Of a DNA stretch of 64,000 bases, positions 63,099 to 64,000 are shown one piece after another. Each line of letters starts with the position of its first letter. Within the stretch, counting starts at the first letter, position 1. The position numbers and the translations under genes were made by a program. The notes below the pieces were generated by a model. That model did not search any database and was not told where the DNA came from. It saw only the letters and a program-made list of their open reading frames with translations. The stretch comes from Gammaproteobacteria bacterium (GTDB taxonomy: Bacteria > Pseudomonadota > Gammaproteobacteria > Xanthomonadales > Wenzhouxiangellaceae): NCBI GenBank assembly GCA_003565625.1, contig PXBD01000059.1, forward strand, positions 45,138 to 109,137. The letters are read 5' to 3'.

Positions 63099-63920
63099 AT
63101 GAATTCACCTTCCAACACTACGGCAGCGGTGCGGCTGCGCGACATCACTGTACGGCTGGGCGGGAGAGTCGTGCTGGAGAACCTGTCGCTGGACATCCCG
63201 CCTGGCAAGGTGACCGCCGTCATGGGCCCGAGCGGCGCCGGCAAAACCACGGTGTTGCGCCTGATCACCCGCCAGCTTCGTCCCGATGCCGGCAGCGTGC
63301 AGGTCGGTGATGTGCAGGTCGAGAAGCTCAAGGGCCGCGAACTGGGGCGCTTCCGGCGCAATCTCGGCGTGCTGCTGCAAAACGGCGCTTTGTTCACCGA
63401 CTTGACCTGCTTTGACAACGTGGCCCTGCCCCTGCGCGAGCACACCGACCTGCCCGAAACCCTGATCCACCGCCTGGTCCTGATCAAGCTCCAGACCGTC
63501 GGCCTGCGCGGGGCCGCCGAAATGTACCCGCGCGAGCTCTCTGGTGGCATGAACCGGCGGGTCGCCATGGCCCGGGCGATGGCGCTGGATCCGGCCATCA
63601 TGCTCTACGATGAGCCCTTCGCCGGGCTCGACCCCATCTCGCTGGGCGTGTCGCTGCGCCTGATTCGCGAGATCAATGACGCTCAGGGAACCACCAGCGT
63701 GGTCATCACCCACGACGTGGACGAGGTTGCCCAGCTGGCCGATCACTGCTTCCTCATCGCCGACCGCAAGCTCATCGCCAGCGGTACGCCGGCTGAACTG
63801 GCCGACAGCGAACACGAACTGGTGCGCCAGTTCATGAGCGGCCGGCCGGATGGTCCGGTGCCGTTTCACTACCCGGCCGAGGACATCGCCGCCCAGATGC
63901 TTTCGGGAGCCCCGCGGTGA
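63099..63920 (+). CDS. mlaF: Phospholipid ABC transporter ATP-binding protein MlaF
   Basis: A 273-residue ATPase of the Mla system for keeping outer-membrane lipid asymmetry. Walker A GPSGAGKTT, signature ELSGGMNRRVAMARAM and Walker B IMLYDEPFAGLDP are present, the last two in the form typical of MlaF. It is followed directly by mlaE with a GTGA overlap. Confidence 0.93.
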   Translation: MNSPSNTTAAVRLRDITVRLGGRVVLENLSLDIPPGKVTAVMGPSGAGKTTVLRLITRQLRPDAGSVQVGDVQVEKLKGRELGRFRRNLGVLLQNGALFTDLTCFDNVALPLREHTDLPETLIHRLVLIKLQTVGLRGAAEMYPRELSGGMNRRVAMARAMALDPAIMLYDEPFAGLDPISLGVSLRLIREINDAQGTTSVVITHDVDEVAQLADHCFLIADRKLIASGTPAELADSEHELVRQFMSGRPDGPVPFHYPAEDIAAQMLSGAPR

Positions 63921-64000
63921 GCACGTCGGCCTTCTCCGGCGCCCGCGCCCTTGAGTCGGTCCGCCAGCTCGGCCGGGCCACCCTGTTTCTGGGCAAGGTC
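63917..64000 (+). CDS. mlaE: Phospholipid ABC transporter permease MlaE (partial, first 28 codons)
   Basis: The first 28 codons of the gene after mlaF, starting with GTG at 63917 (overlapping the mlaF stop). The translation (ALESVRQLGRATLFLGKV) matches the amphipathic N-terminus of MlaE permeases. The gene continues beyond the window. Confidence 0.8.
   Translation, partial: MSTSAFSGARALESVRQLGRATLFLGKV

Noticed and set aside
1..64000. CRISPR arrays, rRNA and tRNA genes, prophage
   Set aside because: I saw no regularly spaced repeats, no tRNA-like cloverleaf or rRNA segments, and no phage structural genes. A covariance-model scan was not possible.

Overview
The window is a gene-dense, GC-rich stretch of a gammaproteobacterial chromosome. 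Several gene orders are classic for that class: rpoE-rseABC-degP-lepA-lepB-rnc-era-recO-pdxJ, rpsP-rimM-trmD-rplS, hemCDXY behind an AlgR-type regulator, dapF-DUF484-xerC-hslVU, and mlaFE. The mix (rimB/rimK-like pair, Anbu-type peptidase, Hsp15, M23 peptidase plus bactofilin, two-gene CrcB pair) would fit a Wenzhouxiangella- or Xanthomonadales-like marine lineage. That placement is inference, not something I could test. I recognised no rRNA, tRNA, CRISPR array, transposase or integrase, and no gene-free gap exceeds 300 bases.

Layout. 1-5.1 kb: 5' part of a periplasmic penicillin-acylase-family gene (-), then divergently the pyruvate dehydrogenase genes pdhA-pdhB-pdhC (+). 5.1-6.5 kb: RimB-like aspartic protease and RimK ligase. 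6.5-9.0 kb: (-) operon trpS, FAH-family hydrolase, and two overlapping crcB fluoride-channel genes. 9.0-13.5 kb: RuBisCO-like protein, FKBP prolyl isomerase, P2-type cation ATPase. 13.5-16.8 kb: Anbu proteasome-like peptidase (+) facing an alpha-E protein and a circularly permuted ATP-grasp (-). 16.8-20.4 kb: uup (ABC-F), whose 3' end is duplicated around two toxin-antitoxin modules. 20.4-21.6 kb: a GH17-like lipoprotein gene broken by an internal deletion. 21.7-28.2 kb: MFS transporter, Hsp15, a bacterial voltage-gated sodium channel, HtpG, then M23 peptidase and bactofilin, and a DUF4442 protein. 28.2-31.7 kb: rplS-trmD-rimM-rpsP and ffh. 31.7-36.7 kb: CcsA-like and CorB-like membrane proteins, an AsmA/YdbH-like periplasmic protein and a REC-Hpt regulator. 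36.7-46.9 kb: the long rpoE-to-pdxJ (-) gene run. 47.1-50.7 kb: ALDH7-type dehydrogenase, pyrD, murB. 50.9-57.8 kb (-): rpoH, hemY, hemX, hemD, hemC, an AlgR-like regulator and an esterase. 57.8-64 kb (+): lptM, a methyltransferase, dapF, DUF484, xerC, hslV, hslU, mlaF and the start of mlaE.

How genes work together. The window holds the envelope-stress sigma factor with its anti-sigma proteins and DegP, the heat-shock sigma factor RpoH, and two likely RpoH targets (htpG, hslVU). Candidate promoters in front of rpoH, htpG and hslV match the sigma-E and sigma-32 consensus respectively, so the envelope-to-cytoplasm stress cascade can be read from this one segment. The most unusual features are the toxin-antitoxin cassettes flanked by copies of the uup 3' end, the RuBisCO-like protein with an altered metal-ligand motif, the Anbu/alpha-E/ATP-grasp cluster, and the asymmetric CrcB pair.
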